DNA from: Tulasnella sp. 424
Lineage: Eukaryota; Basidiomycota; Agaricomycetes; Cantharellales; Tulasnellaceae
Assembly: GCA_019633425.1 (NCBI GenBank)
Contig: WSUB01000155.1
Coordinates: 31,826 to 95,825 of the forward strand
Reading direction: 5' to 3'
DNA length: 64,000 bases
Part shown: in pieces, positions 1 to 11,640 of the stretch
How the letters are laid out: the number at the start of each line of letters is the position of its first letter
How positions within the stretch are numbered: the stretch's first letter is position 1
The notes under the pieces: model-generated
Database searches by the model: none
What the model was told of the DNA's origin: nothing
The model's input: the letters and a program-made list of their open reading frames with translations, nothing else
Program-made: the position numbers and the translations under genes

Positions 1-232
1 AGTCCATGACTACAACATTTCCATGGACAACGTCATCCCTAAATTACGCGTATGACGTTGACTCTGGCTGATAATAGGTACACTTGTACTTGACAAGGTT
101 CAAATAAGAATGAAGGAGATGGGTGACGCAAGGGTGCTAAGGGCTTCCATTATACAGTCGAGCCGAGTGCTCTCCAGCGGCAGGCTAATCGTCAGAGAGC
201 ACCGATATGGGGGTCCCAACCCATGCCACTTC
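1..232 (-). other. 3' flank of array copy A
   Basis: Non-coding spacer belonging to the minus-strand array. It carries the motifs seen downstream of most copies (for example 'ggtgctaagggcttcca' variants and 'gaatgaaggagatgggt'), which also occur near 3600, 12400 and 18020. The window starts inside this spacer, so the array probably continues to the left. Confidence 0.6.
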
Positions 233-1412
233 TCATGAGAGCGGCTCGAGGTGCAGTGTCTGTAAATTACCAGAAGGGGTTAGACTTACCGCTTCACACC
301 GCTGTCTCAACTCGTCGTGACTCACGACGCTTGTCCAGTTATTCCCGTTGGTCCTCAAGAACACCCCTTTATCGGGAGAAACATGAATGAGAGCATTCGT
401 AAAGACCTTTGGAACGATGAAAGCTGCATCGCATTGACCTATGAGCAGTGGAACTGATTAACGGCATTGCCTGGTCGTTAGGCAGCCTCAGCCCCAACTC
501 ACCTCCGTCAGTGGTCAGTAACGTAGCTGTTATGTTACCGTCCTTTGCGATTGCCCACGTGTAATTCCACTGGGTGCCAAAATCCGCCGACGATTTGATC
601 ATACAACCAACCCTAGCAAATTGTGACCTCACGGAAGTGTTGCGGGTTCTAGTACAGCGAACTTACGTGTATGTCCCACGCTCCGAGAGCCGATTGGACC
701 CAAAGCCTCTGATGACAAGGCTGTCTCCGCTCCCCTATGTATTTAAGGCATGAATAATATAGGCTGGGAAGTAGCAGCCGAACATACCTTAAACCTGAGA
801 GTCCGAGCCAAAGCGTCCACCTCAAATATAGTGGCTTGGCTGGAATCGGCTACGGTCGCTCCATACCTACTAGTGTTGATATGAAAATATCCGCTTTTGG
901 TGTGGTCCTCAGATTCAACGCGAATGCGACCGATTTTCACCGTCACAGCCGATGGTGGTGGAGCCGCCGGCGTAGGGTTCGACGGAGAACTGAAGATTGG
1001 GCGGTTATGACTCTCCTTGTCGAATCTGCCTTCGGAAATTAGACCTACCTAACCAAAGCCGGCGCTGAGGAAGGTACGGCAGCTGGCGCCGGCGGACTTG
1101 CAGTAAATTCTGCCCAAATTGCGCGCCTCAGGAGCTTCCAATCGGTCTGAATCTCTTCGTCCAACGTGTCATACCATACGAGTGCCTTTCTTGAGAAGCA
1201 CGGGTATGCATACTCGGCTATCCAAGCATTGTCCTTTTGCCTTCCAGCTGCGTAAGCGCGTCTGTTCACCGCCTGAATGAAGTCCTGAGCTTCTTCGGCA
1301 CTCTCTCCAGTAAAGTTAAGGTCGTTATGTTCTCCTATGCTCGAAAAAATACAGTTCGTAAGAGCGGCATGGAAGACAAGATCTGAATGGGCTCACCGCT
1401 TTGACTTGCCAT
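233..1412 (-). CDS. Gag-like array gene, copy A
   Basis: Six-exon gag-like family member (model explained under the copy at 37962). Start ATG at 1412 (MASQS), exon 2 at 1334-1049 open (AVNRRAYAAGRQKDNAWIAE), exon 3 open (VKIGRIRVESEDHTK), exon 5 open (TQWNYTWAIAKDG), exon 6 open to the TGA at 233-235 (TLHLEPLS). The splice acceptor of the small exon 4 is changed: around 715-725 the usual GAGAG/AGTCTTG reads GACAGCCTTG, and no AG there restores the required phase. It may be mis-spliced or a recent pseudogene. Function unknown. Confidence 0.65.
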
Positions 1413-2005
1413 CCAGAGTCGTTGCGAGGACCTTCGGATGGAAGCCACGGATATATCGGTTCTAAGCTCCTTCGACGGCTCACTCCGCACCGCGTCTCAC
1501 CATAGCCAACCTACTAATCACTTGAAGCTAAATCACAATGTGACAAGGTACAGATCTCGCAGAATATGCCAAGATGCTTCGATACCGCGAATCAATTTTC
1601 TCGCATTCACGGAAAACGATATACTCAGTACGAAGCCACCCAGGAGGCGACTGGGTTTACCAACATGGGTCAAGAGCGCAGAGCAAGAACGGAGCGAGCT
1701 GCTGTCAAGTGGCCGTGAGCGGGTTGGTGGGGAAAATTTTCTGTTTGGTCTCGGTCCATGACGTTTACGCCGGCAATGCCATTCAGACCGGTTTTCTCAA
1801 CCTGAGCGTACGACGTCGACTCTAGCGTATAGCACGCACCCATTCACTCACAATAGTGGCTAAAATTAGAATGGAGGAAATCGGTAATGCGACGGGCTAG
1901 AGGATCCCACGTTGCCAAACTCGATAGCCAGGACGAGTTCTCCGGCATTAGTCTAGTTTCAGAAAGTACCTGTATTTAAGGACCCCTACCCATATCTGCC
2001 ACTCT
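1413..2005. other. Array spacer between copies A and B
   Basis: Holds the upstream region of copy A, including the conserved element cggatatatcggttctaag near 1450 (reverse of the family's GAACCGATATATCCG), then the 3' flank of copy B. The block near 1560-1830 recurs at about 9750-10028. No gene seen. Confidence 0.6.
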
Positions 2006-2637
2006 TCATGATATTGGCTCAAAGAGCAGAGACTATAAAAGCATAAGGTGTTAGACTTGTCACTTTGCATCCCTGTCTCAATCCATTACAACTCTTGACG
2101 AGTCCGTAGCGGTTCCTATAACACCCATTAAATGTCTCCTTATCAGCGGATACACGAATGAGCTGATCTACGATCACCGTGCCGATCAAGAAAGTGCAGC
2201 GTATTGGCCTATGGGAGAGGAATTGATTAATGTTATTGGTAGCCCCAACCCCACTGCCGTCGGTTCTGAGCAACGTTGCTCTTATGGTACCATCTCCGGC
2301 GAACATATGGTTCCATTGAGCCCCTGAATTCGCCGAAAATTGTATCATAGAACCATACCTAGAAAACTGTGACATCGTTGAGGCGTTGCCGATTGTATCC
2401 GCTTTGAACTTACTTGTCCGTCCCAGGATTTAAGGGCCAGTTTGGCGAACATCCCTTGACAACAAGGGAATTTCCACTTTCCTATTTGCTTAGCGCAGAA
2501 ATAACAGAGGCTGGAAAGTAGCAGCCGAACATACCTGCAAACGGAGAGTTCAACCTAAAGTGTCCGCCTGAAATAAATTAGCATCGTTGGAATCGGCTAA
2601 GACAGTTCCCCTAGAATATATAGTGTAGATGTGGAGG
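2006..2637 (-). pseudogene. Gag-like array gene, copy B, 5' half lost
   Basis: Contains exons 6, 5, 4 and the 3' part of exon 3 of the family. Exon 5 is recognisable (GAQWNHMFAGDG, TLLRTDGS), and exon 6 is diverged (VSADKETFNGCYRN). Exon 3 stops exactly where a Tc1/mariner-like MITE is inserted at 2638. The sequence beyond the MITE is not exon 3, so exons 1-2 and half of exon 3 are missing rather than merely interrupted. Confidence 0.8.
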
Positions 2638-2639
2638 TA

Positions 2640-3053
2640 CTGTACTATTTCGTTAATACCGGCGGCGATGGGACATGGGGCAAAAGTCGTACTGGCGCAA
2701 CCATACCGCAGGGACGGCGCAAGCGACTGGGACGTGGGACAAGGTTTGAGCGGAGCGGATGGTGGCTCTGCAAGCGCTGTGATTCAGTGTGCCGAGCAGC
2801 GGGTGAGTAGGATATGAGAAATGGAGATCTCCTAACTTAGATTTCCCCACGTAATTGTTTGCAAAGTGGGGAAAAAAAGGCTTGAGACACTTGAGATATG
2901 ACTGATTTTCTCTTCAAGCCACGTTTTAATTACCGGCGGGGACACCGTGTCCTAAGCGGCGCGACCCGTTGGGACCGGGGGACACCTCAAAAATTGACCG
3001 GACCGGATGGGGGATTGGGACATGGAACATCCGGTATTGACGAAATAGTACAG
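2640..3053. mobile_element. Tc1/mariner-like MITE
   Basis: 414-bp non-autonomous element. The ends are inverted repeats of about 23 nt: CTGTACTATTTCGTTAATAC at the left and the reverse complement of CTGTACTATTTCGTCAATAC at the right, one mismatch, followed by imperfect inner similarity. Both ends are flanked by TA (2638-2639 and 3054-3055), the target duplication of the Tc1/mariner superfamily. No transposase ORF inside. Family assignment rests on TIR plus TA only. Confidence 0.8.
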
Positions 3054-3055
3054 TA

Positions 3056-3736
3056 TTCTTGAAGATTTTGGCAGTGACGCCAGATAAAAGATCTATGACC
3101 TTTCATAACGACGAGGGAGCCGAAGCGGGGCCTGTCCTTCGCGACGCCGCATACCGCACATGTTGGTTAGTCTTCCGAAGCAAGAAAGAAAGCAAAACAA
3201 GAGACAAATTTGCAGAGGACTGTTGACCTATTATGAGCGTATCTCAAGGTGGTTGGCATAGCGGGCGGCGGGATGCAGTTGGAGAAGAGGGCTGACCTTT
3301 GCACTTTGCTCTGTTACTGCTGGCGTATTCAACTCGGTACGACATGTCTCTATACCGATTTGCTTGCGAGGGGAAAGAGAACTGGGCTGAAATGTCCAAC
3401 TGGGGTGCGACCATGTGATTCCTCCACTGGCAGAGGGCAGTCGTTGTTGAGAGGATTGTGAGCGGGATGGGGTGATGTTTTTGTTTGGTGTCAGTCCGTA
3501 ACACAACATTTCCATGGACAACGTCATCCCTAAATTACGCATATGACGTTGACTCTGGCTCATCACAGGTGCACTTGTACTTAAGAAGGTAGTTTAAATG
3601 AGAATGAAGGAGATCGGTGGTACTGGGATGCTAAGGGTTTCCATATTGTCACGTTACACAGTCGGAACGAGTGCTCCGCATGACCAGCTAATCTTCAGAG
3701 CGGAACAATGTTGAAGGTCCCAACGAATACCACTTC
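3056..3736. other. Unique stretch, then 3' flank of copy C
   Basis: 3056 to about 3430 does not match the array and holds no convincing gene. From about 3435 (gtgagcgggatggggtgatg) array spacer resumes, with 'catttccatggacaacgtcatccctaaattacgc' nearly identical to the first 60 bases of the window. Confidence 0.5.
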
Positions 3737-3766
3737 TCATGATAGTGGCTCGAGGTGCAGTATCTT

Positions 3767-4914
3767 TCAATCAGTAGAAGGTGTTAGACTCGCCGCTTCG
3801 CACCGCTGCCTCAACCGATTGTGACTCACGAGGCGTGTCCGGAGATGCTCGCGACTTGCCACGAATAACTCCTTATCGGCGGGGACATAAATTGCAGAAT
3901 TCAAGAATGACGAAGTGACCAAGAAATTTGCATCGCATTGGCCTGGAGGAAGATAAACTGGTTAATGTCATTGCCCGATTTAGGGGCAACCTCAGCCCAA
4001 CCCACTTCCGTCAGCTCTCAGCAACGTAGCTGTTATGTTACCATCCTCCGTGATCGACCATGTGTGGTTCCATTGGGTTCCTGAAACCTGGGCAGATTCC
4101 CACATAAGACCATACCTGGCAAATTGTGACCTCACGGAGATGTTGCGGGTTCTGTGGTAGCGAGCCTACCTTTCCGTCCGAGGACTTAAGGGCCAATTTG
4201 GTGCGTTTCCCCTGATAACAAGACTCTCTCCTCTCCCCTATTTAATTAGGGCATGAATAATATAGGCTGGGAAGTAGCAGCCGAACCCACCTTAAACATG
4301 AGAGTCCGAGCCAAAGTGTCGACCTCAAATATATTGGCTTTGCTAGAATCGGCTACGATCACTCCATAAATACCAGTGTCAATACGAATATATCCGCTTC
4401 TAGTGTGGTCCTCAGAGTCAACGCGAATGCGACCAATTCTCACAGTCACAGCTGATGGTGGTGGAGCCGCCGGCGTACGGTTCGACAGAGGACTGAAGAT
4501 TGGGCGGTTATGACTCTCCTTGTCAAATCTGCCTTCGCAAATGAGACCTACCTAACCAACGCCGGCGCTGCGGAAGGCACGGTAGCTGGCGCCGGCGGAC
4601 TTGCAGTAAATCCCCCCAAAATTGCGCGCCTCAAGAGCTTCCAGTCATTCTGAGTCTCCTCATCCAACGTGTCATACCACCGGAGTGCATTTCCTGAGAA
4701 ACACGGGCACGCAAACTCTGCTATCCAAGCATGGTCTTTTAGCCTCCCAGCTGCGTAAGCGCGCCTGTGAACCGCCTGAACGAAGCCCTCGGCTTCTTTG
4801 GCACTCTCTCCAGTAAAGTTAAGCTCGTTGTAATCTTCTATGCTCGAAGGATACAGCTCGTAAGAACAACACGACGAACAGGATCCGAATGGGCTCACCA
4901 CTTTGACTTGCCAT
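3767..4914 (-). CDS. Gag-like array gene, copy C (short C-terminus)
   Basis: Start ATG at 4914. Exon 2 is fully open (FVQAVHRRAYAAGRLKDHAW), as are exon 3 (VRIGRIRVDSEDHTRSGYIR), exon 4 in phase and exon 5. In exon 6 the usual GAT TGG AAG near the end reads GAT TGA, so translation stops at 3767-3769, about ten codons before the family's normal stop at 3737. Otherwise a complete gene of about 285 codons with five introns. Function unknown. Confidence 0.75.
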
Positions 4915-5490
4915 CCGGAGTCGTGGTGGGACCTTCGGATGGAAGCCACGGATATATCGGTTCTAAGCCCCTTCGACATCGAGGCCTCACCGCGTCTCAA
5001 CCCCAGTGAACTGAGCAGTCGAAGCTAGATGATTGTACAGATCGCTCGAAACATGTCCGAGATGTCTCGGTACATAAATCGATTTATCATGTTCACAGAC
5101 AAAGGTATATTTAGTACTCAGTCGCTCAAGAAACGGCTTCGCTCCATGGCCGTCAGTGAAGAGTGTAGGGCGAGAGCGAGCCTTGCCGATCACGGACGGA
5201 TGTGAGTGGATGGACATCGAGAGGCTTTTGTTTATTTTCAGTTCATGACACGACATTTTCATGGTCAACGCCATTCAGAGCGTTTTCCTTTCACAGCCTT
5301 AGCGCACAACGTTCACTCCCGCTGATCAACGGTACCCTCTTACTGCTGATAACACCCAAAATGGGAGTGAGGTAGATGGTAAATGCTGAGGCGCTAGAGG
5401 CTTCCAGGTTGTCATTATTTCATATAGTCTGATCGAGTTCTCTCTATCAACGGCCTAATTATCGGAAAGCACCAATATTGGGGCCACTTC
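4915..5490. other. Array spacer between copies C and D
   Basis: Upstream region of copy C, with the conserved element ggatatatcggttctaagc near 4948, then 3' flank of fragment D. It belongs to a spacer subtype also seen at 31650-32100. No gene seen. Confidence 0.6.
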
Positions 5491-5592
5491 TCATGACAGA
5501 GGCTCGAGGCGGAGTGCCTTTTAATTAAAACGAGGTGTTAGATTGGCGGCTTTGTACCGCTGTCTCAACCCATTGTGACTCACGACGCGTCT
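5491..5592 (-). pseudogene. Gag-like array gene, fragment D (exon 6 tail only)
   Basis: Only the last ~100 bp of exon 6 is present, ending at a normal TGA (5491-5493). At about 5592 the sequence jumps directly to array promoter-type sequence (aagctaggtgtcaacttgacaagg). This is a deletion of exons 1-5 and most of exon 6. Confidence 0.75.
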
Positions 5593-6007
5593 TAAGAAGC
5601 TAGGTGTCAACTTGACAAGGCACAGATTACCCAAAATAAGTATATACTTAGTGCGAAACCACTCAAGAGGCGGCTGGCTCCACTCCCATCAGCCAGAGCG
5701 CCGAGAGCGAGTTTGCTGATCACGAGCGTATGTGAGCGGGATGAAAGTGGGGAGATGATTTTGCTTGTTTTCAGTCCATGACTACACCAACAATGCCATC
5801 CCTAACTTCCGTATATGACATTGATTCTGGCTTAAAACAGGGGGGCTTGGACCTGAGACGGCAGTTCAAATGACAAGGAGAGAGACGGGTGGTGCTAGAT
5901 GCTAAGGCCTTCCATGTTGTCATATTACACAGTCGGAAGTATTTCTCTCCATGACCAGTTAATCGTCACAGAGCACTAGTATTGAGGGTCCCAACCTATG
6001 CCGCCTC
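5593..6007. other. Array spacer downstream of copy E
   Basis: Upstream-type spacer left by the deletion of copy D, followed by the 3' flank of copy E. No gene seen. Confidence 0.55.
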
Positions 6008-7204
6008 TCATGGTAGTGACTCGAGTTGCAGTGTCTGTAAATCACCAGAAGGTGTTAGACTTGCTGCTTTGCACCACTGTCTCAACCCATTGTGACTCAC
6101 GCCGCGCGTCCAGCCAACCCTATTAACCCTCAACCACTCCTCTTTATCGGCGGAAACGTGAATGACATCAAAATCATCAGGATCGTCCAGGACCGACGTA
6201 GTGATCATAAAACTTGCATCGTACTGGCCTGGAGGAAGATAAACTGATTAATGGCATTGCCCGATCTGATCATCCTTAGGCATCCTCAGCCCAGCTCACT
6301 GCCGTCAGTTCTCCGGAACGTAGCTGTTATGTTACCATCCTTTGCGATTGACCACGTTTCGTTCCACTGGGTGCCTAAATCCGCCGATGATTTAATCATA
6401 CAAGCATACGTAGCAATTTGCGACCTCACGGAAGTGTTGTGGATTCTAGGGGAGCGAACTTACGTGTACGTACCAGGCTCCGAGAGCCAATCGCGTCCAT
6501 GTCCTCTGAGCAATGCTATCTCCGCTCCCCTATTTATTTAGGGCATGGGTAATATAGGCAGCTAGAAAGTAGGAGCCGATCATACCTTAAACCTGAGAGT
6601 CTGAGCCAAGGTGTCCACCTCAAATATATTGGCTTGGCTGGGATCGGGCTACGACAGCTCCAAGAACAGGAGTCTCGAGACGAAGATATCCGGATTTGCT
6701 GTGATCCTCCGAATCAACCCGAATGCGGCCAATTCTAACAGTCACAGCTGATGGTGATGTAGTGTTTGATGGAGAACTGGAGATGGGGCGGTTATGACTA
6801 TCTCTGTCGAATCCGCCTTCGTACGCGAGACCTACCTGCCCAAAGCCAGCGCCACGGAAGGTACAGTGGCTGGCGCCGGCGGACTTGCAGTAAATTCCAC
6901 CCAAGTTGCACGCCTCAGTAGCTTCCAATCGTTCTGAGTCTCTTCGTCCAATGTGTCGTAGCATCGGAGTGCCTTTTTTGAGAAACACGTGCATGCAAAG
7001 TCTGCTATCCAAGCATTGGTTTTTTTTTTGCCTCCCAGCTGCGAAAGCGCGCCTGTGAACCGCCTGAACGAAGCTCTCGGCTTCTTCGGCACTCTCCCTA
7101 GTAAAGTTAAGTTCGGTTCGTTCTCCTATGACTGAAATCTTTTTTGTTTGTAAGAGCAACACGTTGGACAAAATCCGAATGGGCTCACCACTATGACTTG
7201 CCAT
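6008..7204 (-). pseudogene. Gag-like array gene, copy E, frameshifted
   Basis: All six exons can be traced from ATG 7204 (MASHS). Exon 2 contains a run of ten T on the plus strand (7020-7029) where intact copies have GTCTTTTTG. The extra bases shift the frame in the middle of the gag-like domain (GRQK / KTNAWIADFACTCF are in different frames). Exon 6 ends at 6008-6010. Homopolymer slippage, either biological or a sequencing error, is the simplest cause. Confidence 0.8.
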
Positions 7205-8203
7205 CGAAGGTCGTTGCAGGAGGTGGTAATCTAAACTTATTACGCGCGAGCTGACTGCTGTGAGACGTCGGAAGACGTCAACAAGTCGTTGCAGGACGAC
7301 CTCCCGGACGGATCCACGGGGATACCGGGTTTAAGCCCCCGGGTACTGTGTCCCAACGCGTAGCCACCTTATGAACCATGCAATGCCAACCTGACAAGGA
7401 ACAAATCGCTGGAGATATACAAATCCAATATGTCTTCAAATGATCAAACTTATTATCTTTATGGAACACGATAAATGTTTTGATGCTAAACCGCTCAAGA
7501 GGCGGCCGACTTCACTGCCGTGGTCACAAACGTGGGGCGAGAGCGAGTTTGTTGATCATTATGAGCGGACCTCGGCATATAAATGTATGTGTGAGTGGTT
7601 TCTTTGCATTTAGACTGCACTTGGGTTGTCTTGGCCATTTGGACACCAAGGTACACTGGCAGCTCCTATCGGAACGGAGGCCGGTACATGGAGGTAGGGG
7701 AACCGGAGGGCCATACATCAAATATTCTACGAGATGAAGAGACGTTAGGGCGGGCACGAAGGATTGACTGAGGGTGTGCATTTAAATTTGTGGATTCGAA
7801 GTGGTGCCAATCTGAAGGGGCGGGGATTGGGCATCCATGGTCACTGTCGACGTTGTGACATAGATAGACAATGAATGAACTTTCATGGGGCACGGTTGGA
7901 GGGATAAATCAGTGTTTATGTTGGGGCGTCTTGGCGGGCTGGGGCTGGGGAACTGTTTTGGTTTGTTTTCACTCCACTACCAACATGTCCACGGACAACG
8001 CATATTGACGTTGTCTCCTTAAATGTACAACTGGGCTCAGAACACGTGCGCTTTTACTTGCGATAACAGCTCAAATGAGATTGAAAGAAATGGGTGTTGC
8101 TAGGGTGCTAAGGGCTTCCATTACACAGTCGGAACGTGTGCTCTCCATCGTCCCGCTGATCTTCAGAGCGCACCAATGTTGAGATCCCAACGAATACCGC
8201 TTC
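7205..8203. other. Long-type array spacer
   Basis: About 1 kb of promoter-side and 3'-side sequence shared with the spacers at 11640-12515, 17164-18133, 21079-22034, 23211-24108 and 27993-28867, and inverted at 10029-10709. Landmarks are gacgtcggaagacgtc (7264-7279), the 'ggatccacggggata' block, 'catacatcaaatattctacgagat' and 'gttttggtttgttttcactccactac'. Short ORFs here are not conserved between copies; no gene. Confidence 0.65.
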
Positions 8204-9378
8204 TCATGATAGAGGCTCGAGGTACAGTGTCTTCCAATCAGCAGAAAGTGTTAGACTCGCTTCGCACCGCTGCCTCAACCGATTGTGACTCACGATGCGT
8301 GTCCGAATAGACCCGTTACGCGCCACGAATACCTCCTTATCAGCGGGGACAAAGATGGAACAACCCACAACCCCCGAAGTGACCAGGAAGTTCGCATCAT
8401 ATTGGCCTGGAGGAAGATAAACCAATTAATGCCGTTGCCCGATCTTTAGGCAGCCTCAACCAAACTTACTTCCGTCAGTTCTCAGCAACACAGCTGTTAT
8501 GTTACCATCCTCTGTGATCGACCACGTGTGATTCCATTGGGTCCCTGAACCATCCGAAGATTTCCTCATCAAACCAAACCTGGCAAATTGTGACCTCACA
8601 GAGTTGTTGCGGGCTCTATACTAGCGAACCTACCACTCGGTCTGAGGACTTAAGGGCCTGTTCTGTGCGCTTCCACTGATAATAAGGCTCTCTCCGCTCC
8701 CCTATTTAATTAGGGCATAAATGATAGAAGCTGGGAAGTAGCAGCCGAACATACCTGAAACCTAAGAGTCCGACGTAAAGTGTCCACCTGAAAGATATTG
8801 GCTTTGCTGGAATCGGCTACGGTCGCTCCAAAGCTACTAGTGTTGATATAAAAATATCCGCTTTTGGTGTGGTCCTCAGAGTCAATGCGAATGCGACCAA
8901 TTTTCACAGTCACTGCTGATGGTGGCGGAGCTGCCGGTGTAGGGCTCACTGAAGAACTGAAGATTGGGCGGTTAGGACTCTCCTAGTCGAATCCGCTTTC
9001 GGATGTGAGACCTACCCGACCAAAGCAGGCGCTGCGGAAGGTACGGTGGCTGGCGCCGGCGAACTTGTGTTAAATTCCGCCAAAATCGCGCGACTCAGGA
9101 GCTTCCAATCGTTCTGAGTCCCTTCGTCCAACGTATAATACCATACGAGTGCCTTTCTTGAGAAACATGGGAATGCAAACTCCGCTATCCAAGCATGGTC
9201 TTTTTGCCTCCCGGCTGCGTAAGCGCGCCTGTGCACCGCCTGAACGAAGTCCTGGGCTTCTTCGGCACTCTCTCCAGTAAAGTTAAGTTCATTATGCTCT
9301 CCTATGCTCGAAGGATGCAGTGCGTAAGAGGAACACATAAGACTAGATCCGAATGGGCTCACCGCTTTGACTCGTCAT
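8204..9378 (-). CDS. Gag-like array gene, copy F, intact
   Basis: Open through all six exons with the family's splice phases: exon 1 9378-9363 (MTSQS), intron 1 of 61 nt, exon 2 9301-9016 (286 nt, DFVQAVHRRAYAAGRQKDHA ... ALVWYYTLDEGTQNDWKLL), exon 3 (IGRIRIDSEDHTKSGYFYI), exon 4 (SLIISGSAQNRPLSPQTE), exon 5 (TQWNHTWSITEDGN), exon 6 (GQYDANFLV ... FVPADKEVF ... LEPLS) ending at 8204-8206. Length is about 290 residues. Exon 2 is similar to gag-like capsid domains scattered in basidiomycetes; the C-terminal beta-rich part has no assigned function. Confidence 0.85.
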
Positions 9379-10028
9379 CCGGGGTCGTTGTTGTACCTTC
9401 AAGAGGGAGATACGGAGATATCGGTTCTAAGCCCTTCAATATCGATGGCGCAGTCGGTCCAACTTACGATTCACTCGAAGCTATATGTCAACTTGACAAG
9501 ACACAGATCACTCAAAATATGTCTAAGATGTCTCCATACGGCAAATAAATTTTGTCACGTTCACAAAATATATATATACTTGGTGCTAAACCACTCAGCA
9601 AGTAATGCCAAAGTGCGAAGGGCTTCCACGTTGCCAGATTGGATAGTGAAGACGAGTTCTCCGACGTCCGTCTAGCATTCAGACTGCACCTCTAGCTCCG
9701 TCGAGGGCTCACTGCGCACTTGAAGCTAAATCCCAACATAAGGTACACATCTCTCAGAATATGCCAAGATGTCGCGACACTGCAAATCTGTTTATCACGT
9801 TCACGGAGAGCGATACACTCGGTACTGAGCCACCCAAGAGGCGATTGGATCTACCAACATCGGTCAAGAGCGCAGAGCAAACACGGCACGAGTTACTCTT
9901 AAGTGGACGTCAGTGGATCGGTGAGGAAATATTTCCTTTTGGTCTCAGTCCATGACACAACCTTTACACGGCCAATGCCATTCGAACCGGTTTTTTTCAG
10001 CCTGTGCATACGACGTCGACTCTAGCGT
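9379..10028. other. Array spacer with a 3'-flank relic
   Basis: Upstream region of copy F (conserved element tacggagatatcggttctaa at about 9412-9431), then a short relic of array 3' flank at 9600-9710, then spacer matching 1560-1830. At 10028/10029 this spacer is interrupted by the inverted block. Confidence 0.6.
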
Positions 10029-10709
10029 ATTTCTTTCTATCTGGTTTGAACTGTTATCACAGGTAAAGGCGCACGTGTTCCGAGCCCAGTTGTACGTTCA
10101 TGTAAAAGAGACAACGTCAATATGCGTTGTCCGCGGACATGTCGTGTAGTGGAGTGAAAACAAACCAAAACAGTTCCCCAGCCCCCGCCCGCCAAGACGC
10201 CCCAACATAACCATCTGTTTATTCCCCAACCGTGCCCCATGAAATTCCATTCTTTGTTTACCGTAACCCATGTCACAACGTCGACAGTGACCATGGACGC
10301 CCACTCCCCGCCCCTTGAGATTGGCACCACTTCGAATCCACCAATTTAAATGCACACTCCCAGTCAATCCTCCGTGCCCGCCCTAACCTCTTTTTATCTC
10401 ATAGAATATTTGATGTGCTGTTTCCCTTACTTCCATGTACTGGTAGGAGCTGCCAGTGTTGGTGTCCCCATGGCCAAGACATACTGTATATATATATTTC
10501 CAGACATCTGTTCCTTGTCTGGTTGGCATTGAATGGTTCATGATGTGGCTACGCGGTCAGGACGCAGGCACATAAGTACCGGGGGGGCTTAAACCCCGTA
10601 TCTCCGTGGATCCTTCGTCCTGCAACGACTTGTTGACGTCTTCCGACGTCTCACGGCAGTCTGTCCGCGCGTAATAAATCTAAATTACCACCTCCTGAAA
10701 CGACCTTGG

Positions 10710-11155
10710 ATGGCAAGTCAAGGCGATGGTTGCTCTTACCAAGAGGGATCGATCATAGGAGGACAATCCGAACTTAACTTTACTGGAGAGGGCGCGAAGA
10801 AGCCGAGAGCTCAGCGATGTCACAGTTTTCTAGGTATGGCTGTATGATAGAGTTATCGGGGAATTTAGGGCTCAATGGAACCATATGTGGTCGCTCGCCG
10901 CATAACAGCAACGTTGCTCAAAACAGACGGAAGAGGGGTTGGACCTGCCACGAGATCAGTCAACGACATTGATCAAGTCCTCCCCCCATAGGCCAATGCC
11001 TTGCAAATTTCTTGGTTGGCACGTCGTTCGTATATCAGCCCATTTTTGTACCTGCCAATGAGGATTGCAGAAACCGCTACGGGCTCGTCGTGAGTTGTAA
11101 TGGTTGAGAGAGCGATGGAAAGAACACCTTCGGCTTTTAAGGACCCTACACTTTC
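10710..11155 (+). pseudogene. Gag-like array gene, copy H, inverted and deleted
   Basis: Plus-strand member inside the left arm of the inverted duplication. ATG at 10710 (ATGGCAAGTCAAGGCG), degraded intron 1, about 35 bp of exon 2 (ACTTTACTGGAGAGGGCG), then a deletion straight into exon 5 (MSQFSRYGCM frame) and part of exon 6. The end of exon 6 is lost at the arm boundary. Confidence 0.75.
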
Positions 11156-11209
11156 GTCTAGTTTCAGAAAGCACCTGTATTCAGGACACCTACTCATATC
11201 TGCCAGTCC

Positions 11210-11640
11210 TCATGATACTGGCTCGAAGTGTAGAGTCTTTAAAACCACAAGGTGGTATACTTATCAATTTCCATTCCTCTCTCAAACCATTACAACTCAT
11301 GACGAGCCCGTAGCGGTTTCCGCAATGCCCATTGAATGCCTCCTTATTGGCAGGTACAGAAATGGGCTGATGTACGAACGACGTGCCAGCCAAGAAATTT
11401 GCAAGGCATTGGCCTATGGAGGGATGACTTGATCAATGTCGTTGACTGATCTGGTGGCAGGCCCAACCCCTCTTCCGTCTGTTTTGAGCAACGTTGCTGT
11501 TATGTTACCATCTCCGGCAAGCGACGACATATGGTTCCATTAAGCCCTAAATTCGCCGACAATCCTATCCTACAGCTATGCGTAGAAAACTGTGACATCG
11601 CTAAGCTCTCGGCTTCTCCACTAAAGTTAAGTTCGGTTTC
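11210..11640 (-). pseudogene. Gag-like array gene, copy I, deleted
   Basis: Minus-strand counterpart of copy H in the right arm, with the identical exon 2 to exon 5 deletion junction. Exon 6 runs to a TGA at 11210-11212. The start codon and most of exon 2 are gone; the 5' end joins array upstream sequence at about 11640. Confidence 0.75.

Noticed and set aside
1438..1825. Plus-strand ORFs in array spacers (here and near 7480, 11531, 17465)
   Set aside because: Frames are not conserved between equivalent spacers, while the minus-strand exons are.
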